A stretch of 50,354 bases of DNA from Acidobacteria bacterium 5-1 (GTDB taxonomy: Bacteria > Acidobacteriota > Blastocatellia > Pyrinomonadales > Pyrinomonadaceae): the NCBI GenBank assembly GCA_002050455.1, contig MWZA01000169.1, positions 1 through 50,354 of the forward strand. Reading direction: 5' to 3'. A program made the translations under genes and the position numbers. The notes under the pieces were generated by a model, which had not been told where the DNA came from, did no database searches, and worked only from the letters and a program-made list of their open reading frames with translations. How positions within the stretch are numbered: position 1 is the first letter of the stretch; every line of letters begins with the position of its first letter. Of this stretch, positions 29,653-39,602 are shown in pieces.

Positions 29653-30786
29653 ATGCAACAGAATTCTTCGTGGGTTCCATTATTTCCCGAACAGGCTTCG
29701 ACTTTCGCGTGGCAGGTAGACGGATTGTATTTTTATTTGCTCGCCGTCAGCGCGTTTTTCACTGTTGGAATTGCCGCGGCGATATTTTTTTTCGCCGTGA
29801 AATATCGTGAAAAAGAAAAATACGCGACGGGCGCGGAAATTCATGGGTCAATAGCACTCGAAACGCTGTGGTCAATTATTCCATTTATCATCTCAATCAC
29901 TATTTTTCTCGGCGGCGCAATCGTTTTTTACAATCAATATCGTCCGCCCGCCGATGCAATGGAGATTTACGTTGTCGGAAAGCAATGGATGTGGAAACTT
30001 CAGCACGAAACAGGTCAGAGAGAAATTAATGAACTGCACATTCCCGTCGGGCGCAATGTCAAGCTAACAATGACAACCGAAGATGTTATCCACGACTTCG
30101 CTATTCCGGCATTTAGAACCAAAATTGACGTTGTGCCGGGACGATATACGACCATTTGGTTTAACGCGACAAAGCCGGGTAAATATCGCTTGCAATGTAT
30201 GGAATACTGCGGATTAAACCATTCGGGAATGAACGGTTGGGTTTATGTAATGGAGCAGCGCGATTTTGACAATTGGTTGAGCGGAAATGTGTCAGGTCAA
30301 ACGCCGGTTGAAGCGGGCAGAGATTTATTTGAAAATAAACTCGGCTGCGCTTCGTGTCACGCGGGCGGAGCTAATCAGCGCGGCGCGGTGCTTGAAGGTT
30401 TATTCGGTAATCAAGTTAAATTAACTAACGGGCAAACCGTTATAGCTGATGAAGAATACATCCGCAATTCAATTTTGAACCCGTCCAGTCAAGTCGTGGA
30501 GGGCTATCAGCCGATTATGCCGACCTTCAAAGGTCAGATTACGGAAGAACAGCTCATTCAACTTGTCGCTTACGTTAAATCTTTGAGCGGCAGCAATAAC
30601 GGCAGCAGTTCGACTCCAACCGGCGGCACGACCACGAATTCAGGCAACGGAAATATGATGAGAACAGGAGAGGCAAACTCAAACAATCCGGTTGCGCCGC
30701 AAGCCAATCGGGGCGGTACAAACAGTCAGGGAAGTAATCCGAATGCGCCGAAGAATCAGCCCGAACCGACTAATAGGCAGAGATAG
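29653..30786 (+). CDS. coxB: Cytochrome c oxidase subunit II with fused cytochrome c domain
   Basis: CuA motif CMEYCGLNHSGM; CASCHAGGANQRG heme motif; low-complexity C-terminus. Confidence 0.93.
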   Translation: MQQNSSWVPLFPEQASTFAWQVDGLYFYLLAVSAFFTVGIAAAIFFFAVKYREKEKYATGAEIHGSIALETLWSIIPFIISITIFLGGAIVFYNQYRPPADAMEIYVVGKQWMWKLQHETGQREINELHIPVGRNVKLTMTTEDVIHDFAIPAFRTKIDVVPGRYTTIWFNATKPGKYRLQCMEYCGLNHSGMNGWVYVMEQRDFDNWLSGNVSGQTPVEAGRDLFENKLGCASCHAGGANQRGAVLEGLFGNQVKLTNGQTVIADEEYIRNSILNPSSQVVEGYQPIMPTFKGQITEEQLIQLVAYVKSLSGSNNGSSSTPTGGTTTNSGNGNMMRTGEANSNNPVAPQANRGGTNSQGSNPNAPKNQPEPTNRQR

Positions 30787-30819
30787 AGTATTTATAACAA
30801 GGGAAAGTAGTAAATAGTT

Positions 30820-32493
30820 ATGGAAAACGTAAATGCAGCAAATGTTGGAAATATCAGACCCGAACCGAAGGTAAATTATTTGACAAACGGTTTTACGGCA
30901 AAATCTTGGCTTTTGACAAAAGACCACAAGCGGATTGCGATTCTGTATTTGTTGACGGTTTCGGTATTTTTCGCGCTCGGTGGTATTTATGCTTCATTAA
31001 TTCGGCTTGAACTGCTGACGCCGGCGAGCGATTTGCTCGAATCGGGAACATATAACCGGGTCTTTACGCAGCACGGAGTCTTGATGGTTTTCTTTTTTCT
31101 GATTCCGTCAATTCCGGCGATTTTGGGAAATTTTCTGATACCGATTATGATTGGCGCGAAGGATTTGGCGTTTCCGAAAATAAATCTGCTCAGTTGGTAT
31201 CTTTTTATGGCAGGTGGCGGTTTAACGCTTTACGCTTTAATGCTGGGCGGTGTTGATACGGGTTGGACTTTTTACACGCCATACAGCACGACCTTTTCCA
31301 ATAGTTACGTGATGTTGGTTGGGATGGGAATTTTTATCAACGGGTTTTCTTCAATTCTGACCGGACTGAACTTTATCGTTACGATTCACACGATGCGTGC
31401 GCCGGGAATGACCTGGTTTCGCTTGCCGCTTTTCGTCTGGGCGCATTACGCGACAAGTTTGGTAATGCTTTTGGGAACGCCGGTTATTGCTATCACAATT
31501 TTGCTGATGGCTTTAGAGCGTCTTGCTCACGTTGGTATCTTTGACCCGGCAATCGGCGGCGACCCGATTTTGTTCCAACATTTATTTTGGTTTTACTCGC
31601 ATCCGGCGGTTTATATTATGGTTTTGCCGGGAATGGGCGTTATCTCAGAATTGATTTCCAATTTTTCGCGCAAGAAAATTTTCGGCTACGAATTTATCGC
31701 TTTTTCGAGTATTGCAATTGCCGTTTTCGGTTTCCTTGTCTGGGGACATCATTTGTTTGTCAGCGGACAATCAATTTACGCGGGTTTGGTTTTCTCATTT
31801 TTGAGTATGGTGGTTGCCATTCCTTCGGCAATTAAGGTGTTTAACTGGACGGCGACGCTTTACAAAGGTCATATTTCCTACGATACGCCGATGCTTTACG
31901 GCTTATTCTATATCGGACTGTTTCTAATCGGCGGATTAACCGGACTGTTTCTCGGCGCAATGGGCTTGGATGTGCATTTAACCGATACTTATTTCGTTGT
32001 TGCGCATTTTCATTATGTAATGGTCGGCGGAAGTGTTCTGGCTTATCTCGGCGGTTTGCATTACTGGTGGTCGAAAATTACGGGCAAGTTATACTCGGAA
32101 TTTTGGAGCAAAATTTCCGCGATGCTCGTTTTCGTCGGATTTAATTTAACATTCTTTCCGCAATTTATTTTGGGATATATGGGAATGCCGCGCCGTTATG
32201 CTTCATACCCGGAAGAGTTTCAGGTTCTGAATATCTTCTCGACGGCGGGCGCGTCAATTTTGGCAATCGGCTTGGTAATGCCGCTGGTTTATTTTACATA
32301 TTCAATCTTTTTCGGTGAAAAAGCACCGGCAAATCCGTGGCTGCTGCCCGGACTTGAATGGCGCACATCTTCGCCGCCACCGACTGAAAACTTTGAGGAA
32401 ACACCGATTGTTACTTGGGAAGCCTACGATTTTACCGAAGAAAGCGGTCTGGATTTGGAAGACGCGAGAAATAAATATAAGGTAACGGTTTAA
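30820..32493 (+). CDS. coxA: Cytochrome c oxidase subunit I
   Basis: [52 protein letters not shown]. Confidence 0.96.
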   Translation: MENVNAANVGNIRPEPKVNYLTNGFTAKSWLLTKDHKRIAILYLLTVSVFFALGGIYASLIRLELLTPASDLLESGTYNRVFTQHGVLMVFFFLIPSIPAILGNFLIPIMIGAKDLAFPKINLLSWYLFMAGGGLTLYALMLGGVDTGWTFYTPYSTTFSNSYVMLVGMGIFINGFSSILTGLNFIVTIHTMRAPGMTWFRLPLFVWAHYATSLVMLLGTPVIAITILLMALERLAHVGIFDPAIGGDPILFQHLFWFYSHPAVYIMVLPGMGVISELISNFSRKKIFGYEFIAFSSIAIAVFGFLVWGHHLFVSGQSIYAGLVFSFLSMVVAIPSAIKVFNWTATLYKGHISYDTPMLYGLFYIGLFLIGGLTGLFLGAMGLDVHLTDTYFVVAHFHYVMVGGSVLAYLGGLHYWWSKITGKLYSEFWSKISAMLVFVGFNLTFFPQFILGYMGMPRRYASYPEEFQVLNIFSTAGASILAIGLVMPLVYFTYSIFFGEKAPANPWLLPGLEWRTSSPPPTENFEETPIVTWEAYDFTEESGLDLEDARNKYKVTV

Positions 32494-32535
32494 TCAGTTA
32501 TCAGTCAACGGTCAACAATAAAACTGATAACTGAT
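32493..32535. repeat. Hairpin repeat between coxA and coxC
   Basis: atcagttatcagt (32493-32505) / actgataactgat (32523-32535), perfect 13-bp arms. Confidence 0.85.
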
Positions 32536-32545
32536 AACTGAAATT

Positions 32546-33481
32546 ATGAATACACACGAACACTATCATCCGCCTGGTCTTCAGCATCAATTTGAAGATA
32601 TGGCGCAACAAGCGGAATCCGATGCGATTGGAATGTGGATGTTTCTCGTCCAGGAAATTATGTTCTTTGGCGGGCTGTTCACGGTTTATCTGGTTTTTCG
32701 TTCCAAATATCCGATGGCGTTCGCCGCCGGAAGTAACCATTTAAATGAGTGGCTCGGAATGGCGAACACGCTTATTCTTATTGTCAGCAGCTTAACGATG
32801 GCTTTGGCAGTTCATTACGCGCAACTCGGAAAGCGAAACGCGCAAGTCGTTTTAATTATTCTGACAATGCTTTTCGGCGTAGCGTTTTTGGGCATTAAGG
32901 CGTATGAATACGCGGAGAAATATAACGAAGGTATTGTCCCTGTATTAGGTTTGAACGCAAAAACCGATAAAAATATCGCTGCAAAAGATGAACATTACGC
33001 GGCAAATCCCGAATCACAAATAAGGAATTCTTTGGATTTTTCAGGTTCGGTTGAAAACAATCCTGATATTCACGCCGAAAACGGTCAAGCTGAACATGAA
33101 GAATATGTCAATCCGCGCGGTGATTTTATTTGGAAAGATATTACTTTAGCGAATAAAGCCTTAGCAGAAGGTTATCTAACCGATAGCGAAAAAATCGGCT
33201 ATATGGCAAACGGCGAAATCAGCCAAGCCAAGTTTCAGGACAAAGTTCGCATCTTTTTTTGGATTTATTTTGCGATGACCGGACTTCACGCTTTACATAT
33301 GGTTATCGGTCTTGGAGTTATGTCGTGGCTGTTGTGGAAGGCTTGGAAATATACTTATACGCCCGAATTCTACGCACCGGTGGAAATGGCGGGTTTGTAT
33401 TGGCACTTTGTTGATATTGTTTGGATTTTCCTTTTCCCGCTGCTTTATTTACTCGGCAGACATTTCGGAGGACACGGTTAA
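32546..33481 (+). CDS. coxC: Cytochrome c oxidase subunit III with extended loop
   Basis: GMWMFLVQEIMFFGGLF, FAMTGLHALHMVIGLG, YWHFVDIVWIFLFPLLYL. Confidence 0.93.
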   Translation: MNTHEHYHPPGLQHQFEDMAQQAESDAIGMWMFLVQEIMFFGGLFTVYLVFRSKYPMAFAAGSNHLNEWLGMANTLILIVSSLTMALAVHYAQLGKRNAQVVLIILTMLFGVAFLGIKAYEYAEKYNEGIVPVLGLNAKTDKNIAAKDEHYAANPESQIRNSLDFSGSVENNPDIHAENGQAEHEEYVNPRGDFIWKDITLANKALAEGYLTDSEKIGYMANGEISQAKFQDKVRIFFWIYFAMTGLHALHMVIGLGVMSWLLWKAWKYTYTPEFYAPVEMAGLYWHFVDIVWIFLFPLLYLLGRHFGGHG

Positions 33482-33484
33482 AAA

Positions 33485-33835
33485 ATGGCAGAACATAACA
33501 CAGATAAAAACGAAGGATTTCATGACGCGGAACATCATATCGTTGCAATTCCGCTTTATTTAATGGTTTTCGGCATCTTGGTTTTCGGAACGATTTTGAC
33601 ATCAATTGTTGCCCGTTTTGACCTCGACTTTATTTTTCCGGGCGCAAATACGCTGTTGGCTTTGCTGATAGCTTTTACCAAAATGACGTTTGTCGCGCTG
33701 ATTTTTATGCACGTCAAATACAGTTCGCGCTTGATTTGGCTGACGGCGATTGCCGGATTTTTCTGGCTGGCGATCATGTTTGCCTTTACGATGCAGGATT
33801 ATTTAACACGTGCGCCGGGCGTTTTTAACAGGTAA
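33485..33835 (+). CDS. coxD: Cytochrome c oxidase subunit IV-like (prokaryotic)
   Basis: Three TMs, FTKMTFVALIFMHVKYSSRLIWL; last gene of the operon. Confidence 0.85.
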   Translation: MAEHNTDKNEGFHDAEHHIVAIPLYLMVFGILVFGTILTSIVARFDLDFIFPGANTLLALLIAFTKMTFVALIFMHVKYSSRLIWLTAIAGFFWLAIMFAFTMQDYLTRAPGVFNR

Positions 33836-33859
33836 TTTTGAAAACTTAAAAATTTTGAA

Positions 33860-33902
33860 ACGCGGAGCGGTGAGCAAAATGCTTATCTTTTCCGCGTCTT
33901 TT
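33860..33902 (+). terminator. Probable terminator of the respiratory operon
   Basis: acgcgga ... tccgcgt stem with inner agca-aaa-tgct, followed by CTTTT. Confidence 0.5.
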
Positions 33903-34034
33903 GCTTGTTAGGACAAACTCTTTTCCCGTGCTATCATTTTTGTTTTGGTTTTTAATTTAAAAGTATTTATAAAGATTTTTGTGGGAGTATTTTCAGGACA
34001 ACAGACTGTTATCCGAAAACATCTCAACCGACTG

Positions 34035-35120
34035 ATGTTAAAACAAAGCTATTCATTAAAATTATATTTTATTATTCTGATTTTGTTCACATTAATTCTT
34101 GGCGGATGCAGCGGCGGCATTATCAAAACAAAAGACAAACGGGCGACTTTGCTGAAAGCCGAAGACGCTACGCAAGCGCAGTTGATTGAACAAATAAGCA
34201 ATTTTGCCAAAGTTAATTCGATGCGTGCCAAGATGGATTTGAAGTTTGAAGATAATTCCTACGCCGAACTTGGCATCGCGGAAAAATACCGAACGGCGGA
34301 CGGCGAAGTGGTTGTTCAGCGTCCGGCAAGCATTTTATTAAAAGTCCAAGTTCCGGTTATTAAAACCGACGTTGTGCAGATGACTTCGGACGGCGAAAAG
34401 TTTCGCGTGGCAATTCTTGAAGACGGCGGAAGCGGAAAATACAAAAAATTTGTTTTAGGCACAAACAATGCGGATTATTCTGTTTTGCAGGATGAAGTCA
34501 GCAAAATGGATTTTGACAAAAACGGTAAGCTGTTAAAACAAAACGTCAATGCTTTTTCCAATCTGCGTCCGCAGCATTTTACCGATGCGATGCTGATGCG
34601 CTCCATTGATACCGCCGCCAATGTTTATGTGCAAAGCACAATTCTGCAAGAAGAAGAAACTCCTGACGTAGCAAAAAAATCACCTTTGGCGAAGGTTTTG
34701 CGCGGTTATTATCTGCTCGACGAACTTCGCAAAAATGATGACGGCAGTGTAACGATTTCGCGCCGTTTCTGGTTTGACCGAGTCGGCACGGTCAGACTTG
34801 CGCGGCAGCAGATTTTCGATGCAAAAGGCGAGATTGATTCGGATATTGTTTATGGAGATACCGGAAATTTGACGGACACGGGCGAATACAACAATTTGCC
34901 TTTGCGGATTGAGGTTACGCGCCCGAAGGAAAAATATAAAATGCGGTTGACCTACCAATCGCCCGAAACGGTTACTATCGGTAAGAATTATCCGGGTGAG
35001 GCTTTTGTTTTGGAAAATCGCTGGAATCTCGAAGAAGTTGATTTAGACAAAAAACTGCAGAGTGCAAAAAGTCAAAAAATAGGAAATGAAAATCAAAAAG
35101 CCAATGCACGAAATCAGTAA
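34035..35120 (+). CDS. Lipoprotein with DUF4292/LolA-like features
   Basis: Lipobox LILGGCSGG; long beta-rich soluble region. Confidence 0.65.
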   Translation: MLKQSYSLKLYFIILILFTLILGGCSGGIIKTKDKRATLLKAEDATQAQLIEQISNFAKVNSMRAKMDLKFEDNSYAELGIAEKYRTADGEVVVQRPASILLKVQVPVIKTDVVQMTSDGEKFRVAILEDGGSGKYKKFVLGTNNADYSVLQDEVSKMDFDKNGKLLKQNVNAFSNLRPQHFTDAMLMRSIDTAANVYVQSTILQEEETPDVAKKSPLAKVLRGYYLLDELRKNDDGSVTISRRFWFDRVGTVRLARQQIFDAKGEIDSDIVYGDTGNLTDTGEYNNLPLRIEVTRPKEKYKMRLTYQSPETVTIGKNYPGEAFVLENRWNLEEVDLDKKLQSAKSQKIGNENQKANARNQ

Positions 35121-35184
35121 ATTTGTAAATGGTTAATCGATGAGTTTTTACAATTGACTATTTGCCATTTATTATAACTTCTTA

Positions 35185-35859
35185 ATGAACACGATTTTAC
35201 AAACCGAAAATCTAACCAAAATCTACAAAATCGGAAAGGTCGAAACACACGCTCTGCGCGGTGTTTCGCTCGATATAAAACAAGGCGAATTTGTCGCCGT
35301 CATGGGACAATCCGGTTGCGGTAAATCCACGCTTCTTCATATTTTGGGCGGACTTCTTTCACCAACCGGCGGGAAAATTATCATTGACGACGAAGATTTA
35401 TCAAAAGTTACCGATGCGCGGCGCACCGATATTCGGCGGCGTAAAATCGGTTTTGTGTTTCAAAGATTTAATCTTTTTCCGACCTTGACGGCGGACGGCA
35501 ATTTGCGTCTGGCGGAACGAATCCATTCAGGAAACGGCGGAAATGCCGAACGGCGGCGCGAAGTTTTGAGTTTGCTGAAACTTGAAAACAAAATGAACAA
35601 TAAACCGCTTGAACTTTCCGGCGGCGAACAGCAAAGAGTTGCGTTAGCGCGTGCCGTCATCAATAATCCGGCGATAATTTTGGCGGACGAGCCGACAGGG
35701 AATCTCGACACGGAAAATTCGCACATCGTGCTTGATATGTTCAAAGAATTAAACGAGCGTTACGGGCAAACGATTATAATGATTACGCACAACCCGAATG
35801 CCGCCGAAAACTGCAACCGTATTATAAACATGCGCGATGGCTTGATTATTGACGAATAA
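35185..35859 (+). CDS. LolD/MacB-type ABC transporter ATP-binding protein
   Basis: [50 protein letters not shown]. Confidence 0.93.
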   Translation: MNTILQTENLTKIYKIGKVETHALRGVSLDIKQGEFVAVMGQSGCGKSTLLHILGGLLSPTGGKIIIDDEDLSKVTDARRTDIRRRKIGFVFQRFNLFPTLTADGNLRLAERIHSGNGGNAERRREVLSLLKLENKMNNKPLELSGGEQQRVALARAVINNPAIILADEPTGNLDTENSHIVLDMFKELNERYGQTIIMITHNPNAAENCNRIINMRDGLIIDE

Positions 35860-35861
35860 TC

Positions 35862-35985
35862 AAACAAGATAGACAAAGGCGGGCAGGATGAAACCAATGA
35901 TTTAAAAACATTTAGATTGAAAGTCCGAGTTTGTCTAACAAATAAAAATCCTGTTTGTCCTGTCTATCCTGTTTAGTTTTTTTAA
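35862..35985. repeat. Intergenic hairpin repeat (ATCCTGTCTATCCTGT family) with trailing T-run
   Basis: aaacaagatagacaaaggcgggcaggat ... atcctgtttgtcctgtctatcctgtttagttttttt. Confidence 0.65.
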
Positions 35986-35995
35986 CGAATAGTAA

Positions 35996-36301
35996 ATGTT
36001 CGAGTCAATCAAAAAACTTATTCTTTGGCAGTATGACCGCGAATCAACTCCATATCTTATTTTTTGTTTGCTGATTGTCGCATTTATCTTTCTCACGCCG
36101 AAAACTTGGTTTGACAAAAAAGAAAGGCTTGCAACCCAAACGGCGCGTTTAATCGTCAAACCGGAGGATTTTTCGCTGGATAAAAGCGTGATGGAAGGGC
36201 GGGTGAAAAATTGGAGCGGAAATCCAAACGCTGAAATTTTAGATTGGCACAAAAAGACGAATGCCGATGGCGAAACTATTTACGAGATTGACATTCGCTA
36301 G
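35996..36301 (+). CDS. Small single-TM hypothetical protein
   Basis: N-terminal TM LIFCLLIVAFIFLTP; co-directional between LolD-like and LolA-like genes. Confidence 0.6.
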   Translation: MFESIKKLILWQYDRESTPYLIFCLLIVAFIFLTPKTWFDKKERLATQTARLIVKPEDFSLDKSVMEGRVKNWSGNPNAEILDWHKKTNADGETIYEIDIR

Positions 36302-36380
36302 GCTTTTCCGATATTTTATACTTTTCAAACAACCTTCCGAACAACGATAACAACACATTTATACAGGAGTTATAATTTTT

Positions 36381-37076
36381 ATGAAAACATTTTTAAGGCT
36401 AGGTTTTGTGGCAGTTGCACTTATTTTATTTTTCAACGCATTCGCCGTAACCGAAACAAAAGCTCAAGGCATTTTGGGTGATATTCTTAAACGAATGGAA
36501 GTAAATCACAACACTTTGGTGTCGCTTCGGGCAGATGTAAAGATGGTTAAATATGATTCGCTTTTGAAGGAGTCCGATACAACTGAAGGAAAGTCAATTT
36601 ACTTGCCTTTAAAGGGACGCGACGCGCTCGTCAGGATTGATTGGACAAAACCGGCGCAGGAAACTTTAGCGGTGGCAGAAGGTCAATATGTTCTCTTTCG
36701 ACCGCGCTTAAATCAAGCAATTATCGGCAATGCCAAGAACGCGAAAGGAAGCGGTAAGGCAAACAGCGCATTGAGTTTTATGAATATGTCGAAGGGACAA
36801 CTGAAAGCCAATTACAACATTAAATATCTCGGACAGGAAAACGTCAGCGGCGGAATTCCGACCTGGCATTTGGAACTTACACCAAAAACAGCCCAAAATT
36901 ATAAATCCGCCGAACTTTGGGTTGACAGCGACGGGATGCCGATTCAAGCGAAAGTGGTCGAAAAAAACAACGATACAATTACTATCCTACTTTCCAAACT
37001 TGAAAAAAATAAGACAATAAATACAAATGATTTTGTTGTTAAATTACCGAAAAATGTGAAACGCATTAATGGTTAA
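36381..37076 (+). CDS. LolA-like outer-membrane lipoprotein carrier/sorting protein
   Basis: Signal peptide; ILKRMEVNHNTLVSLRADVKM, WHLELTPKTAQNYKSAELWVDSDGMPIQAKVVEKNNDTITI. Confidence 0.75.
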   Translation: MKTFLRLGFVAVALILFFNAFAVTETKAQGILGDILKRMEVNHNTLVSLRADVKMVKYDSLLKESDTTEGKSIYLPLKGRDALVRIDWTKPAQETLAVAEGQYVLFRPRLNQAIIGNAKNAKGSGKANSALSFMNMSKGQLKANYNIKYLGQENVSGGIPTWHLELTPKTAQNYKSAELWVDSDGMPIQAKVVEKNNDTITILLSKLEKNKTINTNDFVVKLPKNVKRING

Positions 37077-37099
37077 ATTTTATTCAATATGGTTCTGCC

Positions 37100-37135
37100 A
37101 AAGGCTCTGGCTGTTATCTGCCGGAGCCTTTTGTT
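37100..37135 (+). terminator. Intrinsic terminator of the LolA-like gene
   Basis: aaaggctctggc-tgttatct-gccggagcctttt hairpin then TGTTT. Confidence 0.75.
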
Positions 37136-37205
37136 TGAAATTTGAAAAGACGGCGGATAAAAACTATAATTTCAAGTTTGGAATCATTAAACCTCTGAGG
37201 AAGTA

Positions 37206-37404
37206 ATGGAATTAACTATAAGCGATGAAAAAACTAAAAGAATTATTGACTGAAGTTTTAGTCGAAATGATTCAGCGAAAACTTGAAGTTTTTCAGGAAA
37301 TTTTTTTGGAAGCGTTAGAAGAAGTCGGTTTGGGAAACGCCATTGCAGAAGGTGGAAAAGACGATTTTGTTGGCGAAAATGAGATATTGAATGTTTTAGA
37401 AGGG
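37206..37404 (+). pseudogene. Frameshifted antitoxin gene of a type II TA pair
   Basis: MELTISDEKTKRIID from ATG 37206, apparent +1 T at 37251, then EVLVEMIQRKLEVFQEIFLEALEEVGLGNAIAEGGKDDFVGENEILNVLEG. Confidence 0.65.
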
Positions 37405-37410
37405 TAAAAA

Positions 37411-37640
37411 GTGGAAATCAAATACGAGAAAAGTTTTGTTGAAAAGAGTAAAAGTTATTATTGATGAAGTTAAAAAGCCAAAAGTCTTAAAGAAATAAAT
37501 AATCTTAAAAGATTAAAAGGTTATGATACTTTTTATTGAATCAAATTTGGTGATTATCGAGTCGGATTTGAAGTTATTGAAGACAAAGTAATTTTTACCC
37601 GATTTTTACATAGGAACGAGGTTTATCGGTTTTTCCGTAA
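37411..37640 (+). pseudogene. Decayed RelE/ParE-superfamily toxin gene
   Basis: Pieces in shifting frames: VEIKYEKSFVEK / KVIIDEVKK / AKSLKEINNLKRLKGYDTFY*IKFGDYRVGFEVIEDKVIFTRFLHRNEVYRFF(P*). Confidence 0.75.
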
Positions 37641-37649
37641 AATAAGTTT

Positions 37650-38675
37650 ATGCCAAAGGCAAGCAGTTTCAGTCGTTTTACGCGTGGAATCCGGCACACG
37701 ATTCGCGCTTTTGCTTCAACTAAACATCCTGTTTTGGTTCACATCGTCCCGATGCGGCGATGCAATCTGGCTTGCGCTTACTGCAACGAATATGACAAAA
37801 CGAGCGAGCCGGTGCCGATTGCGGAAATGCTCAAACGGATTGATAAATTGGCGGAATTCGGCTCATCCGTTATCACGATTTCCGGCGGCGAGCCGATGAT
37901 GCATCCGGAAATTTACGAAATAATCGCGCGGATTCGGTATCACGGAATGATTGCCGGACTTATTTCCAACGGCTATTATTTTCAAACCGAGAAAATCAAA
38001 AAATTAAACGAAGTCGGTCTTGATTATCTACAAATTTCGATTGATAACGTCAATCCCGACGAAGTTTCCAAAAAGAGTTTGAAGGTTCTTGACGGCAAAC
38101 TGAAAAATCTCGCCGAACACGCAAAATTTAAGGTTAACATCAATTCGGTGGTCGGCGGCGGCGTGGCAAATCCTGACGAAGCACTGGTTATTGCCAATCG
38201 CGCCGTTGAATTAGGATTTTCTTCAACTGTCGGCGTTATTCACGACGACGATGGTTTAATAAAAGGTTTAACGGAACGCGAAAAGGAAGTTTATAAAGAA
38301 ATCAAAGCCAAAGGCACGCGAAGCTATGCGCGTTGGAATTGGTTTCAGGACAATTTGGTTGACGGCAAAGAGTATAATTGGAAATGCCGCGCCGGTGCGC
38401 GATATTTGTATGTTGACGAAGCGGGGATCGTCTGTTGGTGTTCACAGCAGCGCGGAACGCCGGGAATTCCTTTATTAGAATACACGCACGAAGATATGCG
38501 GCGCGAATACATCACCGAAAAATGGTGTGCGCCGACCTGCACAATTCAATGCGTTCACCAAGTCGGACACCTCGACGCTTGGCGCGACCCGCAAATTTCA
38601 TTAAACGATTACAATAAACGCAATGGAAAAGGTTTGAAAAAAGAAACCGTCGCGCAGGTTTTAAGCGCGAAGTAA
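37650..38675 (+). CDS. Radical SAM protein with SPASM/twitch-like Cys-rich C-terminus
   Basis: [21 protein letters not shown]-terminal Cys set [20 protein letters not shown]. Confidence 0.85.
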   Translation: MPKASSFSRFTRGIRHTIRAFASTKHPVLVHIVPMRRCNLACAYCNEYDKTSEPVPIAEMLKRIDKLAEFGSSVITISGGEPMMHPEIYEIIARIRYHGMIAGLISNGYYFQTEKIKKLNEVGLDYLQISIDNVNPDEVSKKSLKVLDGKLKNLAEHAKFKVNINSVVGGGVANPDEALVIANRAVELGFSSTVGVIHDDDGLIKGLTEREKEVYKEIKAKGTRSYARWNWFQDNLVDGKEYNWKCRAGARYLYVDEAGIVCWCSQQRGTPGIPLLEYTHEDMRREYITEKWCAPTCTIQCVHQVGHLDAWRDPQISLNDYNKRNGKGLKKETVAQVLSAK

Positions 38676-38730
38676 GTTTTTAAATACAAAAAATTGCGAA
38701 TATTTGAAATAACTCAATCCAAATTATTTT

Positions 38731-39591
38731 ATGCCCGAAACTTACGCCGAAAGCAATAAAAAACCAATCTACAACCGGCGATTTCTGATTGGTCTGGCGC
38801 GTGCCTTTGGCGGTGCGATTTTGTTTTCCTTTCCGTTGTTTATGACAATGGAAATGTGGTGGAACGGCTTTTTTATGGACAGATTTCGCCTCGCACTGTT
38901 TATTTTTCTCTCAATTCCTCTGCTTTTCGGATTGTCTTATTTTGACGGCTTTGAAAACACCAACAGTTTAAAAGACGACGCGGTTGATACTTTTGTCGCT
39001 TTTGCGGTTGGGTTTGTTAGTTCGGCGGCGATATTATCCGTCTTAAATTTAATAAATTCGGATATGTACACTGATGAAATAATCGGTAAAATCTCTCTGC
39101 AAGCCGTCATCGCAAGTTTTGGCGCGTTGTTTGCTCAAACTTTGCTCGGCGGCAATACCGACGATGACAAAAGCGATAAAAGTCCAAGCCTGATAGTTCA
39201 ATATCTCGGACAACTTTTTTTGATGGCAGTGGGCGCGATTTTTCTTTCGATGAACATTGCCGCCACCGAAGAAATGATTTTGCTCGCCTACAAAATGACG
39301 AATTGGCACGCCATTATTCTTGCACTCGGAACAATTTTAATGATGCACGCCTTTGTTTATGCCGTCGAATTTAGCGGGCAGGAAGAAGTCCAACCTGAAG
39401 GAAGTTCAATGTGGAGTGCTTTTTTCCGCTATACGGTTGTCGGCTACGCGATAGTTTTGCTTATCAGTTTTTATCTTCTCTGGACGTTTGGAAGAGTGGA
39501 CGGAACGGGAACAACCGAGTTGGTGAAATCAATTATTGTGCTTAGTTTTCCGGGCGCACTCGGCGCGGCGGCATCACGCCTGATTTTGTAA
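38731..39591 (+). CDS. TIGR02587/DUF2391-like integral membrane protein
   Basis: RRFLIGLARAFGGAILFSFPLFMTMEMWW and multi-TM layout; recalled family signature. Confidence 0.75.
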   Translation: MPETYAESNKKPIYNRRFLIGLARAFGGAILFSFPLFMTMEMWWNGFFMDRFRLALFIFLSIPLLFGLSYFDGFENTNSLKDDAVDTFVAFAVGFVSSAAILSVLNLINSDMYTDEIIGKISLQAVIASFGALFAQTLLGGNTDDDKSDKSPSLIVQYLGQLFLMAVGAIFLSMNIAATEEMILLAYKMTNWHAIILALGTILMMHAFVYAVEFSGQEEVQPEGSSMWSAFFRYTVVGYAIVLLISFYLLWTFGRVDGTGTTELVKSIIVLSFPGALGAAASRLIL

Positions 39592-39602
39592 GCGGTAAAA
39601 AT

